Assembly: GCA_015075425.1 (NCBI GenBank)
Contig: JABTUL010000001.1
Coordinates: 1,922,001 to 1,986,000 of the forward strand
Origin: Spirochaetales bacterium
GTDB lineage: Bacteria; Spirochaetota; Leptospiria; Leptospirales; Leptonemataceae
Length of the DNA stretch: 64,000 nt
Direction: 5' to 3'
Shown: positions 1-9,386 of the stretch, piece after piece
Layout of the letters: each line of letters starts with the position of its first letter
Position numbering within the stretch: the stretch's first letter is position 1
Position numbers and translations under genes: made by a program
Notes under the pieces: generated by a model
The model's input: only the letters and a program-made list of their open reading frames with translations
What the model was told of the DNA's origin: nothing
Databases searched by the model: none

Positions 1-109
1 CCAGCATCCGGGCATACAGAAAGGCGGCACGCTCCATCCCAATTTCGTTCCCCAGGCGAGTCTTGACCAGCCCGGGTAGAGGAGGCTTGCAAAAGACGAT
101 CGTTCTCAA
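1..109 (-). CDS. TIGR04282/DUF2064-type glycosyltransferase, N-terminal fragment
   Basis: Only the first 36 codons lie in the window; the rest runs off the left edge. The translation opens with LRTIVFCKPPLPGLVKTRLG, which matches the N-terminal signature of the TIGR04282 (DUF2064) nucleotide-sugar transferase-like family, where a PxPGxVKTRL motif forms the nucleotide-binding loop. It continues with an acidic and Ala-rich helix (AAFLYARML), as in the family. The start is inferred to be TTG at 109-107, overlapping the TGA of the upstream gene as TTGA, a junction used repeatedly in this window. It is the last visible gene of the minus-strand operon that begins at 6983. Substrate is unknown. Confidence 0.7.
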   Translation of the reverse strand, partial: MRTIVFCKPPLPGLVKTRLGNEIGMERAAFLYARML

Positions 110-1020
110 GACGAACGGAAACTCTTGTTGAAAACATCCATAAAGTAATCTTCTTCTGAAACTAAAGCACCGCGATTGGGGAAGGCCTGCTCATAAAATA
201 GAGCCGCCAGAATCTCAAACCTCTCGTCATAGGGACGTTTCTCCTCTTCCCATTTTATATTGCGCAGCTTGATCAGAAAGCTGATCGTTTTGTCTCCGGC
301 GGCGAAATCTATACCCAGGGTATTCATCTGACGGATCAACCAGTTCAAATTCCAGATCTGAAAGGCTCCAAGAAACTCAAGCGCCGCCACTGTCGGCTCA
401 AACTCCATGAGAACTTCCGTCAAATAAAACGCCGTACGCAGCATAGTCTCTTTGCCCTGGTATGCTTCCTCAAGTGCACCGGACAAAGATTCATACATAT
501 CCATAGTGTTGTTGTACGAATCCATGATATCTGTAATGTGCTGGGGATACTCGTTCATGATTTCAATAAGATCTATAAAACGATCCTCGGCCATGTGCTT
601 GCTCAGAATTTCATCTTGAGGGCGGCACCCGGGATTGACCAGAGGAATGTACAGGTATTTGGTCTCCACGGCAAATCTTGATTCTTTGGGTATGTAGTAT
701 TCGATACGGACAGGTTCAACGTAGTAGTTGATGTATTCGCCGCGTGGCAACCTGGGTTCGATGGATAGAGATTTAAGTTTTTTTACGTCATCCGTAACAA
801 CGCGCTGACCTTCATGTTTGACCCGGGCGCGCTGGATCCTTTTGATTTCTGACAGGCTGCTGAGTTCACGCGACCGTAAGCCGGCAGCGCCGGAAGAGAT
901 GGCCGGGAAATCTTTAAAAGGATCGCGCCTTTTCCGCTTCCGTTTGAGCTTTTCTTCATCAATCTGCTCTCCTCCCTCAGTGGCCGGGGCATCTTCGGAA
1001 ACGGGCTCTTCTGGATCCAT
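106..1020 (-). CDS. Conserved hypothetical cytoplasmic protein
   Basis: I do not recognise this 304-residue protein. The N-terminus is acidic and disordered-looking, followed by a basic stretch (KRKRKRR, about residues 27-33), then a mixed alpha/beta body rich in Tyr and aromatic residues (INYYVEPVRIEYYIP) and a helical C-terminal half. There is no signal peptide or membrane segment. The ATG at 1020 shares one base with the TGA of the HEAT-repeat gene (TGATG), so translation is probably coupled; a TTG one codon earlier is also possible. It sits among an exported HEAT protein, a TPR membrane protein and nusB, which says little about function. Confidence 0.75.
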   Translation of the reverse strand: MDPEEPVSEDAPATEGGEQIDEEKLKRKRKRRDPFKDFPAISSGAAGLRSRELSSLSEIKRIQRARVKHEGQRVVTDDVKKLKSLSIEPRLPRGEYINYYVEPVRIEYYIPKESRFAVETKYLYIPLVNPGCRPQDEILSKHMAEDRFIDLIEIMNEYPQHITDIMDSYNNTMDMYESLSGALEEAYQGKETMLRTAFYLTEVLMEFEPTVAALEFLGAFQIWNLNWLIRQMNTLGIDFAAGDKTISFLIKLRNIKWEEEKRPYDERFEILAALFYEQAFPNRGALVSEEDYFMDVFNKSFRSS

Positions 1021-2336
1021 CAACTGTCCATCAAGGACTCGCGCCTGACGCGAGAGAGAGCATGTTCCACATGCTTGCGGAAATCATCACCGCCCATGGC
1101 CGACAGAACGCGCTCAAGGCTGCCCGTGCTATTCCCGGTGACCCGCAAAAGTGCCTGCAGGGCAGCACTGCGAACTTCGTAGTCGTCCTGTCTGAGCACA
1201 GCATGCTCAAGATGATCCGCTGCGGCAGAAAGGCCCAGCATACCCAGGGAATCGGCTGCCTGAGTTCGAACGCGGGCATCTTTGTCTGCACTCAGGGCAT
1301 GAACAAGGTCATACATACCATCCTTGTAGCCCGTATAACCGATAGCCAGGGCCGCCTGCAGCCGCACCTCCGCATCCGGATCCGACCGCAGCACCATACC
1401 CAGGCCACGGCCGCCCCGCTCAAATTCCATGAGCAGGCGTATCCCTGACAGTTTATTTTGTTTGCTGGTTTCAAATTCCAGCATGTTGGAAATAGCTCCG
1501 GCGCTTCCCGTTTCCAGGAGAATGGCGGCGGTTGTAAGCGCTGTCTGGCGCACCAGCTCAGAACGGTCCGTAATCCCATTCTGCACAATATTACGGTGTC
1601 GGACCCAGCCGCGCTCCCCGATCGTGGCCAGAACATGCGCACGGACATCAGGTGACGGATCGTTTTGCATCCGGGCAATGCTTGATTCACTGGCATCCGG
1701 TTGCTTGAGCAGACTGGAAATGGCGTAAACACGCACGGACTTATTAGTATCCTTTAAATAGCTTTCTACACTGGAGGTGATCCGTTTATCACTGATGTGA
1801 CGCAACCCCTCCAGAGCGTAAATGCGATAAATGGGACGCTCGTTGCCCAGCAGCCGTAAAAGCACCGGGATCATATTGTCATTTTCCATGGAAGCCAGCG
1901 TTTCAAAGGCTTTCTCACGAACTTCGCGACGTGGATGTGTTGCCAGCTGGGCCACGGCATGAATCAGGCGATGCTCCCGCCAGGATTCTGCCAGGGCCAG
2001 GATGCGAGTTAAAATTTCAACCGGCAGAAGAGGATCCATGTAGGCATCGAGAAACTTGTACCAGTCGGGCAGATGCATCTCCAGCTCTCCACCGTACGCC
2101 TGCATCATATCCAGAACAGCCAGATGATCGTTGTAATTGGAACTTTTTAATAAATAACCCGCGGCCTGCCGCGCCAGGGAATGGTGCCCGTACTCTTTGA
2201 TCTGGCGAATCGCATTCTGGCGCAGGGCACCGGGCAGTAACATGCGCCGTTGCAAGGAGCGCAGTCCGGGCACCTCCTCTGCCGAAAGAGACGAGCCCAG
2301 CAGGAAAATACTCAAAAGACACAGGATGCGTATCAT
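1020..2336 (-). CDS. Exported HEAT-repeat protein
   Basis: The 438-residue product starts with a hydrophobic signal sequence (MIRILCLLSIFLLGSSLSAEE, likely signal peptidase I site after SLSA). The rest is a chain of helical HEAT/PBS-lyase-like repeats: VREKAFETLASM, VRAHVLATIGERG, VRLQAALAIGYTG, VRTQAADSLGMLG and VRSAALQALLRV are successive repeat cores at about 30-residue spacing. Such solenoids are protein-binding scaffolds; no catalytic motif is visible. It is probably periplasmic. Its ATG overlaps the stop of the TPR gene by ATGA, so the two are likely co-translated and may act together. Confidence 0.8.
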   Translation of the reverse strand: MIRILCLLSIFLLGSSLSAEEVPGLRSLQRRMLLPGALRQNAIRQIKEYGHHSLARQAAGYLLKSSNYNDHLAVLDMMQAYGGELEMHLPDWYKFLDAYMDPLLPVEILTRILALAESWREHRLIHAVAQLATHPRREVREKAFETLASMENDNMIPVLLRLLGNERPIYRIYALEGLRHISDKRITSSVESYLKDTNKSVRVYAISSLLKQPDASESSIARMQNDPSPDVRAHVLATIGERGWVRHRNIVQNGITDRSELVRQTALTTAAILLETGSAGAISNMLEFETSKQNKLSGIRLLMEFERGGRGLGMVLRSDPDAEVRLQAALAIGYTGYKDGMYDLVHALSADKDARVRTQAADSLGMLGLSAAADHLEHAVLRQDDYEVRSAALQALLRVTGNSTGSLERVLSAMGGDDFRKHVEHALSRVRRESLMDS

Positions 2337-4378
2337 CGCCTCAGACTTTCCTCATAGGCTGCCGCCGCCAGTCTCTGGTTGCGATAGGCCGATTGGTTGG
2401 ATCCATCAAGAGCCACTGCCTGATCAAAAGCCTTAAGGGCACGCTCGTACTCTCCATTCTTATAGTAGGCCTGGCCCAGGGAGTCATGCACCTGCGAGGC
2501 CAGAGCTGGACTCAGATCAGTATGCGATAGAGCACGCAAAATTTCAATGGCTTTTTCGCGATCCACAACCGAGTCCGAAGCAAGTAGCACCCGCCCCTGC
2601 ACCAGTCGTGTCAATGTGCTGTCCGGTGACATCTTTGCCGCCTGAAATGCATGTTTGCGCGCCTCATTTTGATCCGCTCGATCAGCGGATGAAGAAAGGG
2701 CTTCTGCCAGCTCCAGATGAGCTTCCTGGCGCATGGTTGCTGTGGCCTGCGGGCTGGCGATGATTGCTTCGTAGTGCTGACGGGCCAGTTCCGGGCGGGA
2801 AAGCCGGGCATACGTCCTTGCCAGCTCAAGCTCTGAGATAAGGTCCGCCGTGGGGGGCGCTTCTTTAGCCCGGGCCAGATTGAGTTGAAACTGAGCAATG
2901 GCCAGATCATGGCCACCCTGACTGCGAAAAAGTCGGCCCAGTTCCAGACGCAATCGGCGTTCATCGTCCCGTTCCAGCCGACCGGTCAGGAGCTGGCGAT
3001 AGATTCCTACTGCCTCATCGATGCGACCGCTGCGGGCCAGAGTAGCCGCACGAGATGCTTCTACTTCTATATCACCGGGAGAAAGTTCCCGGGCACGTTC
3101 CAGCATGGCCAGAGCATCTACCGGTCTCTCCAGGTCTGTATAAATACGGGAAAGCACGAGCAGAGCGTCACGGGTGTTGCTATCTCCCGGCGTCATATTA
3201 ACGATTCGTTTGTAGATATCCAGAGCTTTCAGTAATTCTTTTTCTTTATAATAGAGATCTCCCAGATCCTGAAGGGCAGAAAGATCATTGGGATTGACAA
3301 GGAGAGCCTTGAGGAGAGCTGATTGCGCACGTCCTTTCAATCCCAGCTCCTGGTAGGCAAGGGCAAGACTCCTGTATACCCGGCCTTCGTCCGCCGAAGT
3401 GGCCAGAGCACGATCAAGGAGCTGAGTAGCGCGTTCATTTTGACCCATGCGCATATAGACCACCGCCAGATTGTAAAGGTACTTAGCGTTGGCCGGTGCA
3501 AGATCTACTGCCGCCTTAAGCTGATCGGCTGCCATCTCCAGCCGATTCTGACTGAAATACAACTGACCCAGATGAGCATGTGACGTAACCGCCAGCTGCC
3601 CCGTTGGCGATAGCTCAATGGTCCGGTTGAAATACATTGCGGCCTCTTCCAGATTGCCTGACCGTAAAAGGGACAGGGCCAGATTGTAGTAGAGGTAGGG
3701 GTCGTGTGCATCACCCTTGAGCCCCTCGCGATAGGCAGCAATGGCACCGGACAGGTCCTGTATATCGCTTAAGATATTGCCAAGCAGCACGGCCACGCGA
3801 CTATCATCAGGCGCAAGCTTGCGAGCGCGCAGGGCCATTTCGCGGGCCCCCTGGGGATTGCCCAGCTTGCGCTCCGTAAGAGCCAGATTCACCAGAGCCG
3901 CCAGATTTTTCTCATCGAAGCGCAGAGAGCGTAAAAACTGATGGTGGGCTTCAGCAAATCGCTCCACTTCCATAGCCATGATACCCAGATAGACTAAAGC
4001 CACCGACTTCTCCTGATCTGAAGCCGCACTTTCCACGAATTCTTCCAGAGATCGCCGGGCGCGTGCTCGATCATTCTCTTTATAATAGGCAATCGCTTTC
4101 TGTAAGGGGGGAGAATAACTACCGGCCGGGAAGTAGTAACGGTCCACCGTTCCGTCCAGATCAATTTTTTCGAGTTTTTCCGCCAGAAAACCTTTTATAG
4201 AGTCATCACTTCTGTAGTAAAAAAAATAGACTGCTCCACCAGCCAGAAGCAGCAACAAAGCCAGGCCACCAAAACCAAAGAGCTTGAAATAAAGCCGGCG
4301 CCGATCCCCTGGATCGGCTTCATCAAGATAGACCCGCCCGGCAGGGCGTTCCTCATCTTCCAGCTCAAATCGGCTCAT
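2333..4378 (-). CDS. Membrane-anchored TPR protein
   Basis: This 681-residue protein has a short cytoplasmic N-terminus rich in acidic residues and Arg, one transmembrane helix at about residues 30-53 (FGGLALLLLLAGGAVYFFYY), and then about fourteen tetratricopeptide repeats running to the C-terminus (for example LAALVNLALTERKLGNPQGA and KYLYNLAVVYMRMGQNERA). The topology suggests a single-pass inner-membrane protein with a periplasmic TPR solenoid. TPRs mediate protein-protein contacts; partners are unknown, but the HEAT-repeat gene downstream is translationally coupled. The start lies two bases after the nusB stop. Confidence 0.82.
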   Translation of the reverse strand: MSRFELEDEERPAGRVYLDEADPGDRRRLYFKLFGFGGLALLLLLAGGAVYFFYYRSDDSIKGFLAEKLEKIDLDGTVDRYYFPAGSYSPPLQKAIAYYKENDRARARRSLEEFVESAASDQEKSVALVYLGIMAMEVERFAEAHHQFLRSLRFDEKNLAALVNLALTERKLGNPQGAREMALRARKLAPDDSRVAVLLGNILSDIQDLSGAIAAYREGLKGDAHDPYLYYNLALSLLRSGNLEEAAMYFNRTIELSPTGQLAVTSHAHLGQLYFSQNRLEMAADQLKAAVDLAPANAKYLYNLAVVYMRMGQNERATQLLDRALATSADEGRVYRSLALAYQELGLKGRAQSALLKALLVNPNDLSALQDLGDLYYKEKELLKALDIYKRIVNMTPGDSNTRDALLVLSRIYTDLERPVDALAMLERARELSPGDIEVEASRAATLARSGRIDEAVGIYRQLLTGRLERDDERRLRLELGRLFRSQGGHDLAIAQFQLNLARAKEAPPTADLISELELARTYARLSRPELARQHYEAIIASPQATATMRQEAHLELAEALSSSADRADQNEARKHAFQAAKMSPDSTLTRLVQGRVLLASDSVVDREKAIEILRALSHTDLSPALASQVHDSLGQAYYKNGEYERALKAFDQAVALDGSNQSAYRNQRLAAAAYEESLRR

Positions 4379-4380
4379 AA

Positions 4381-4803
4381 CTAAAGAACCAGCCCCTGGC
4401 GACTTTTTTCAAAAGCATCCAGCACTCCATTCACAAAGGCCACCGCCTCCTCTCCCTCATAACGCCGGGTCAATTCCAGTATATCATCAATGACGATGGC
4501 CGGAGCAAGCTCCGCCCACATGAGTTCAAGAAATCCGATGCGCAGAATGCTATGCACAACAGCGGAAATCTGAGAATAATCGATATGCGCAAAAGCACGG
4601 ATGGATTCATCCAGCGCACTCCAGCTCTGAGCGGCGGCCATAATCAATCTTCGGCAGAATTCCCTGGCTTCCTCTTCCATAGGTCGATTGAGCCATTTGA
4701 GCTCCAGAACCTCTTCTGCGAGGGTTCCCACAACTTCCATCTGATAGAGGGCCTGCAATGCCACTTCCCGGCCATGTGAGTGGGGGTGGCGCGGGGCGGC
4801 CAT
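4381..4803 (-). CDS. nusB: Transcription antitermination factor NusB
   Basis: NusB binds boxA RNA together with NusE (S10) to prevent premature termination, chiefly in rRNA operons. The 140-residue product beginning MAAPRHPHSHGREVALQALY has the family's Arg-rich N-terminal helix and the C-terminal all-helical fold, including the conserved PAIVIDDILELTRRYEGEEAVAFVNGVLD region in which the E and FVNGVLD residues are hallmarks. I chose ATG 4803 because it follows the ribH stop by four bases; the reading frame stays open upstream only because it overlaps ribH. The ribH-nusB order is common in bacteria. Confidence 0.95.
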   Translation of the reverse strand: MAAPRHPHSHGREVALQALYQMEVVGTLAEEVLELKWLNRPMEEEAREFCRRLIMAAAQSWSALDESIRAFAHIDYSQISAVVHSILRIGFLELMWAELAPAIVIDDILELTRRYEGEEAVAFVNGVLDAFEKSRQGLVL

Positions 4804-4807
4804 GCCG

Positions 4808-5323
4808 CTACAGACTCGAAAAAAGGGCGGACATTTCAAGAGCGTTCTGGGCTGCTTCGTAACCTTTATTGCCCGCCTTGGTTCCTGCACGTTCGATCGC
4901 CTGTTCAATTGTGTCCGTGGTGAGCACGCCAAAAATCACCGGCACACCGCTATCATAGCCCGCCTGGGCAATGAGTCGCGCTGCCTGGTTGCAGACGTGA
5001 TCAAAGTGCGGTGTGGCCCCGCGAATCACAGCACCCAGACAAACAACAGCCTTAAATTTTCCGCTCATTGCCAGCCGACGAGCGGTGATGCCCAGCTCAA
5101 AGGCTCCCGGCACATGAACCACAGTTATGCGGTCGGTGCCCAGCCCGTGCCTCTCATAGGCACTCAGAGCCCCCTGCAGCAGGGAACCGGTAATGAACTC
5201 GTTGAAGCGGGCTACGACGATCGCCTGCTCCCCGTAACGGTCCTGGCTGAATGTGCCCTTAATTTCCAGAGGATTTCCTTCGGTTTTCGTATTCCGTGTA
5301 AGCGGCCTGGCCTTCCCGCTCAT
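4808..5323 (-). CDS. ribH: 6,7-dimethyl-8-ribityllumazine synthase
   Basis: RibH condenses 5-amino-6-ribitylaminouracil with 3,4-dihydroxy-2-butanone 4-phosphate, the penultimate step of riboflavin synthesis. Family landmarks are present in order: [50 protein letters not shown] (with the catalytic His in the HFDHV segment) and [20 protein letters not shown]. At 171 residues it is slightly longer than usual because the annotated ATG (5323) lies 65 bases inside the upstream VKOR-DsbA gene. The true start may be nearer residue 20. Other rib genes are not in this cluster, although a RibD-type reductase is encoded at 28078. Confidence 0.95.
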   Translation of the reverse strand: MSGKARPLTRNTKTEGNPLEIKGTFSQDRYGEQAIVVARFNEFITGSLLQGALSAYERHGLGTDRITVVHVPGAFELGITARRLAMSGKFKAVVCLGAVIRGATPHFDHVCNQAARLIAQAGYDSGVPVIFGVLTTDTIEQAIERAGTKAGNKGYEAAQNALEMSALFSSL

Positions 5324-6515
5324 ACACCAGAGCGTCCATCAGTTGTAAAAAATAGGAAACATCGGGCATGCCCGGGGGCAGGAGTCGACCATTGACAACC
5401 AGAGTGGGCGTGGATTCTATTTTCAGGCCAACGGCAGCCTCAACATCCCTGTCGATAGCCCGACCTGTAGCGCCGCTGCCCATGCAGGAAACCATATCCT
5501 GCCACTTGTATTCGTTCTTCAGAGCGACAGCTTTGATATTATCAATGGATAGTTCCTTTTGCTCATCCTGAAAAGCGAAGAGCTGGTGGTAGAAGGCAAC
5601 GCTTCCGGAAGGCGCGCACAGAGAGGCCTGCGCACCATTGCAACTGTAGCTGCCCGGTTGCTTGCGCCCAATCCTATCATTGCAACTGCCATCAAGCGGA
5701 AAATGCCGGTAGTAGATCCGCAGACGCCCGGGCCAGCGGTGATTCGCACGCTCGAGCAGCTCCGCCGCGTGCCGACAGTGCGGACAACGAAAATCGGCAA
5801 ATTTATGGATTTCAATGTAAGCGGACGCGCCGCCTTCGACCAGTTTGAGCCCCTCCGCATCCAGTTTGACTTCTTTGAGTGCCTTGAAATCGCGCACCAT
5901 CCGGGCTGCCTCTGCTGCCGGCAACAGACTGCCGCGACTGGCCGGACGAGCTTCTGAAGACGGGGCAACCAGGGCAAAGACGGCCAGAAAAACAATGGTA
6001 ATACCCAGACCCGACAGTCCGGGCAGGATGGATTCTTTCAGTCCTTGCATGAAATCCCCCGCGGGCTTTTCTTTGAGATAGAGCATCAAACAAAAAATGG
6101 CGACGATGAACGTAATGATGTAGGTGACCGTGCAGAGCATACAGGGAACAACCAGCACAAAATAATTTACATAAAAAAGAAATAGATCGAACACCAGTCC
6201 AAAAAGGACCAGAAAAAGAGTAAAGCTAAGGAGTGGCCTGCTGCCCGTGCGGAAAATCTGCAAAAACTGGAGACAGAGCCAGAGATAGTAAAAAAGCCCG
6301 GCATAGGCAATGGGAAAGCCAAGAACCGGGAACTTCGAATGCTTGCTTTTGCCCAGCTCGAGGCAACCATCCACCCCGTCGATGGTGCATCCCAGCGAGG
6401 TTTGACAGAGACCCGGAAAGCTATGTTTGCAGACAAGGAGAGCAGAAAGGACAACACCCAGGAGCGCGGTAATGAGTCCACCCAGAACCAGTTTCTTATT
6501 CTCTGCACTTACCAT
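5259..6515 (-). CDS. VKOR-DsbA fusion, disulfide-bond formation
   Basis: The protein joins a disulfide-generating membrane oxidase to its thiol-oxidase partner. Residues 1-185 carry about five transmembrane helices of the vitamin K epoxide reductase family, with the periplasmic loop cysteine pair C43 and C51 (CTIDGVDGC) and the active-site CMLC at 125-128. Residues 230-415 are a thioredoxin-fold DsbA/DsbG-like domain with the CPHC motif at 244-247 and a cis-Pro region ([11 protein letters not shown]). Bacterial VKOR oxidises its partner using quinone, replacing DsbB. The soluble domain has four further cysteines near residues 278-300 that could form structural disulfides. The globin gene is just upstream. 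Confidence 0.9.
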   Translation of the reverse strand: MVSAENKKLVLGGLITALLGVVLSALLVCKHSFPGLCQTSLGCTIDGVDGCLELGKSKHSKFPVLGFPIAYAGLFYYLWLCLQFLQIFRTGSRPLLSFTLFLVLFGLVFDLFLFYVNYFVLVVPCMLCTVTYIITFIVAIFCLMLYLKEKPAGDFMQGLKESILPGLSGLGITIVFLAVFALVAPSSEARPASRGSLLPAAEAARMVRDFKALKEVKLDAEGLKLVEGGASAYIEIHKFADFRCPHCRHAAELLERANHRWPGRLRIYYRHFPLDGSCNDRIGRKQPGSYSCNGAQASLCAPSGSVAFYHQLFAFQDEQKELSIDNIKAVALKNEYKWQDMVSCMGSGATGRAIDRDVEAAVGLKIESTPTLVVNGRLLPPGMPDVSYFLQLMDALVYEREGQAAYTEYENRRKSSGN

Positions 6516-6545
6516 GCTGACAGATCGCCTCTGCCCGTACTGTGG

Positions 6546-6983
6546 TCAATCACTCTTTGCGTTGACCATCCAGGCGGAGAACTCGTCCAGAAATCGTCTG
6601 AACTGCGGGGCAAACTCTGCAGGGAAAGGCAACTCCTCCATGGCCTGAAAAAAGCAGCCCAGCCAGACCTGACGGGCCTCCTCCGTGATGGTAAAAGGCA
6701 AATGACGGGCCCGCATTCGGGGTGGACCATGCTTTTGAATGTAAAGCGGAGGTCCGCCCATGATTTGAATGAAAAAATCCGCAGAGCGATGGGCTGCCGA
6801 TTCCAGATCATCGGAAAACATCTCACGGATGGCGCTCTTACTTAAGTTCTGGTAATGCAAAAGCAAAAGCTTGCGAATCCCATCCTCCCCCATGACGGAA
6901 TACATTTGACGGTCCAGCGGTGGCCCCTGCGGCGGACCACCTGGAGGTACAAAAACGGAAGGCACAGGGTCAGGCAGTACCAT
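6546..6983 (-). CDS. Group II truncated-hemoglobin-like protein
   Basis: This 145-residue protein belongs to the bacterial-like globin family (PF01152). The segment HGPPRMRARHLPF (residues 86-98) matches the F-helix signature of group II truncated hemoglobins, with H94 as the likely proximal haem ligand, and W107 fits the conserved G-helix Trp. Group II globins bind O2 and other small ligands and often act in redox or NO chemistry. The N-terminal 22 residues are Pro/Gly-rich (VPPGGPPQGPP) and are an unusual extension. It is the first gene of the minus-strand operon, directly upstream of the VKOR-DsbA gene. Confidence 0.85.
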   Translation of the reverse strand: MVLPDPVPSVFVPPGGPPQGPPLDRQMYSVMGEDGIRKLLLLHYQNLSKSAIREMFSDDLESAAHRSADFFIQIMGGPPLYIQKHGPPRMRARHLPFTITEEARQVWLGCFFQAMEELPFPAEFAPQFRRFLDEFSAWMVNAKSD

Positions 6984-7012
6984 TCTCTTTAGCGGTCAAC
7001 ATATGCTTGCGC

Positions 7013-7032
7013 ACAGAGTCTGCACTCTCTGT
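7013..7032. promoter_or_regulatory. Small inverted repeat in divergent promoter region
   Basis: The sequence ACAGAG-N8-CTCTGT is a perfect 6-bp inverted repeat between the divergent globin gene (start 6983) and lipoprotein gene (start 7042). A nested pairing AGAGT-CTGC-ACTCT is also possible. It may be an operator for one or both transcripts, but nothing identifies a regulator and short repeats like this occur by chance. Confidence 0.25.
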
Positions 7033-7041
7033 CATGGAGCG

Positions 7042-7452
7042 ATGACTCGATTGCTGCTAAGTCCCCTGCTGATCGCACTCTGCCTGTTTTGTCGCAAGGA
7101 ACCGCCTATCAGTGCTGAAATCAAAGCGCGCTACCAGAAGGAAGCCCATGAGTTCTGCCAATCGATCGTCCATTGTTTGAAAGAGGATATGCAAAAGAAT
7201 CTGAGCGATCCGGTTCAGCGCGAGCACGTGTTGCAGCGCATGACCCTCGATCTTTGCGTGGAAAATCAGTACCGGTCCATTGGCCAGCTAACCTCCCATC
7301 CATCGGGTGGGTCTCCCCTTTCCAATGAAGCCATTTATGAGGCCTACAGTCTCTGCGCACGAGCGGTGGCCGGAGCCGGGAATTGTACGGAGCGCAAAAC
7401 CGTGCACCGCACCCACCCGCAGTGTCAGAAGTTGCGCGATCTCGAGCTTTGA
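7042..7452 (+). CDS. Small Cys-rich putative lipoprotein
   Basis: Starting at ATG 7042 (MTRLLLSPLLIALCLFCRKEPP) the product has a short basic n-region, a hydrophobic core and a spirochete-style lipobox ending at the Cys of LCLFC; GGAG lies just upstream. An in-frame start at 7003 would add 13 residues with no signal-like character and is less likely. The mature 120-residue part is helical and has six or more cysteines (EFCQSIVHC, LDLCVE, YSLCARA, GNCTE, PQCQK), suggesting disulfides in the periplasm. I do not recognise the family. The glycosyltransferase gene follows with a TTGA overlap. Confidence 0.65.
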   Translation: MTRLLLSPLLIALCLFCRKEPPISAEIKARYQKEAHEFCQSIVHCLKEDMQKNLSDPVQREHVLQRMTLDLCVENQYRSIGQLTSHPSGGSPLSNEAIYEAYSLCARAVAGAGNCTERKTVHRTHPQCQKLRDLEL

Positions 7453-8516
7453 AGCCAGCGGTTTACCAGATTTGTGCCGGTTTTTCGCGCGGCGATGCCA
7501 TTTCCAGCGAGGCACTATTCATTGAGAAACGATTGCGGAAACTGGACTTCAAAACGGCTATCTTTGCCGAGCAATTTCCAGAATCTGCGGCCGGGATGGT
7601 GAACTTTTTTCGACATATGCCGGACCGCCGCGATCAAATTCTCATCTACCATCATTCTTTTCATTCCAGCGCCCTGCAATTTGTCTTAAAGGCCAGGGCC
7701 AGGCGCAAGGTTCTCATCTTCCATAACGTCACGCCACCGGAATATGTGGAACCGTACAGCCGCAGCCTTGCCGATCGCCTGGCACTGGCTCGTTCCGAGC
7801 TCCATGGCAATGCTCAGGCTTTTGAAAAAGTGATGGCTGATTCTTATTTTAATGCTGCCGATCTGACAGGTCTCGGGTTTCGAAACGTGGAAGTGATGCC
7901 CGTGATTATGGATTTCCCGGCCCTGGACAGCACACAAAAACGCCGGCCGCGCTATTTTCTGGAAGATGGTCTGAATATCCTGTTTGTGGGCAGAATCTTC
8001 CCCAACAAGCGGCACCAGGATATCATAAAAACATTTTATTACTTAAAGAAGATCCACCGCAAAAGCCGGCTGATTCTGGTGGGTCCCTTTCATCCAGGGG
8101 TGCGCAACTATGCCGGCGAATTGTTCAATTTAGCCGCGGAGCTCGGACTCAAAGAAGATGTGATCTTCACGGGTATGATCGATCAGGCCGACCTCAATCT
8201 TTGTTACGACTCTGCTGATCTTTTCTTTTCCATGAGCGAACACGAAGGTTTTTTTGTGCCGCTCATTGAATGCATGTACAAGCAGGTGCCGGTGCTGGCC
8301 TTTGGCTCAACAGTCATCCCGGAAACTCTGGGCCGTTCCGGTATCATTTTCTATGAAAAAGATTATGCACGTCTGGCAGAAATGATTCTGATGCTGGCAA
8401 AAACTCCCGAACTGAAAGCCGGAGTGCTGGCCTCCCAGGCCAAACGCCTGAAAGATTTTGCACCCGAGCGAGCCCTGCCGGTGCTCGAAGGAGTCTTTAG
8501 CCCGGATTATTCATGA
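7449..8516 (+). CDS. GT-B glycosyltransferase (family 4-like)
   Basis: The 355-residue product is a GT-B fold retaining glycosyltransferase. The C-terminal nucleotide-sugar domain shows LNILFVGRIFPNKRHQDII, the phosphate-contact region RLILVGPF, and the EHEGFFVPLIE acidic motif (E-x9-E variant of EX7E) followed by VPVLAF. The N-terminal domain has HNVTPPEY, typical of the acceptor side. The start is inferred as TTG 7449, overlapping the lipoprotein stop as TTGA (protein begins with KPAVYQICAG); an ATG 66 bases upstream would lie deep inside the lipoprotein gene. It probably acts in surface polysaccharide or LPS assembly; donor and acceptor cannot be told. Confidence 0.85.
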   Translation: MKPAVYQICAGFSRGDAISSEALFIEKRLRKLDFKTAIFAEQFPESAAGMVNFFRHMPDRRDQILIYHHSFHSSALQFVLKARARRKVLIFHNVTPPEYVEPYSRSLADRLALARSELHGNAQAFEKVMADSYFNAADLTGLGFRNVEVMPVIMDFPALDSTQKRRPRYFLEDGLNILFVGRIFPNKRHQDIIKTFYYLKKIHRKSRLILVGPFHPGVRNYAGELFNLAAELGLKEDVIFTGMIDQADLNLCYDSADLFFSMSEHEGFFVPLIECMYKQVPVLAFGSTVIPETLGRSGIIFYEKDYARLAEMILMLAKTPELKAGVLASQAKRLKDFAPERALPVLEGVFSPDYS

Positions 8517-8554
8517 AGGTGCGTGCAAAGTGCAGGTCAGGGCTTCCCGTTTGA

Positions 8555-9310
8555 TTACATGCCGATGGCCATGCCACCATCCACCCGGATGATATTGCCG
8601 GTCATGAAAGAAGCATCATCGGAACAAAGAAAGCGCACCACTCGGGAGATATCCTTCACCTGCCCGGGACGACCGAGCGGCACCATCTGCGTAAGCATCT
8701 CCTGAACTTTAGGAGGCAATGCACCGGTCATATCCGTTTGCACATACCCGGGACAGACGGCATTCACGAGTACTCCCTTGGCTGCATACTCGCGGGCTAC
8801 AGATTTGGTCAGGCCAATCAGACCCGCTTTGCTGGAGGAGTAGTTTGCCTGACCCGCCTGACCCACGACGCCGGAAACAGAACTGATGTTGACGATCCTT
8901 CCGCCACCATCTGCTTTCATGAGAAAGCGAATCATAGCCTGCGACATGAGAAAAGCGCCTTTCAAATTCACATCAAGGACAAGATCCCACTCCTCTTCTT
9001 TCATACGCAGCAGGAGATTGTCGCGCAGTACGCCGGCATTGTTCACCAGAATGTTGAGCTTGCCAAATTCGCTTTCAATGCGCTCAACGGCCTTCTGCAC
9101 TTCATCTTTCTTTGTGATGTTGCAACCCACGCCGATTGCCTTTACGTTGTAGCGGGCAGCGATTTCTCCGGCGGTGCGTTCACAGTCGCTCTGATTGACA
9201 TCAAGGATGACCTGCCCCGCTCCCCATTCTGCCAGATCCTCAGCAATGGCCCGGCCAATGCCGCGTGCCGACCCGGTTACCAGAGCTACTCGATCTTTTA
9301 AAGCTGCCAT
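8555..9310 (-). CDS. fabG: 3-oxoacyl-ACP reductase FabG
   Basis: A 251-residue short-chain dehydrogenase/reductase. The nucleotide-binding GSARGIG is at residues 12-18, NNAG follows the fourth strand, and the catalytic Ser-Tyr-Lys set is present in ISSVSGVVG and ANYSSSKAG. The C-terminus (DDASFMTGNIIRVDGGMAIGM) is typical of FabG, which reduces 3-oxoacyl-ACP with NADPH in fatty-acid elongation. ATG 9310 is preferred: GGAG sits about nine bases upstream, and the upstream extension (28 residues) has no family match. The gene stands alone, convergent with the glycosyltransferase and divergent from cutA, so the exact substrate is inferred from family only. Confidence 0.85.
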   Translation of the reverse strand: MAALKDRVALVTGSARGIGRAIAEDLAEWGAGQVILDVNQSDCERTAGEIAARYNVKAIGVGCNITKKDEVQKAVERIESEFGKLNILVNNAGVLRDNLLLRMKEEEWDLVLDVNLKGAFLMSQAMIRFLMKADGGGRIVNISSVSGVVGQAGQANYSSSKAGLIGLTKSVAREYAAKGVLVNAVCPGYVQTDMTGALPPKVQEMLTQMVPLGRPGQVKDISRVVRFLCSDDASFMTGNIIRVDGGMAIGM

Positions 9311-9386
9311 AAAGCCAGCTCCAGCGCACCAACACCCCCTGACAAGAACATATTGACAGAGGTCCGCTACAGGCCAGAAGTTCAGG

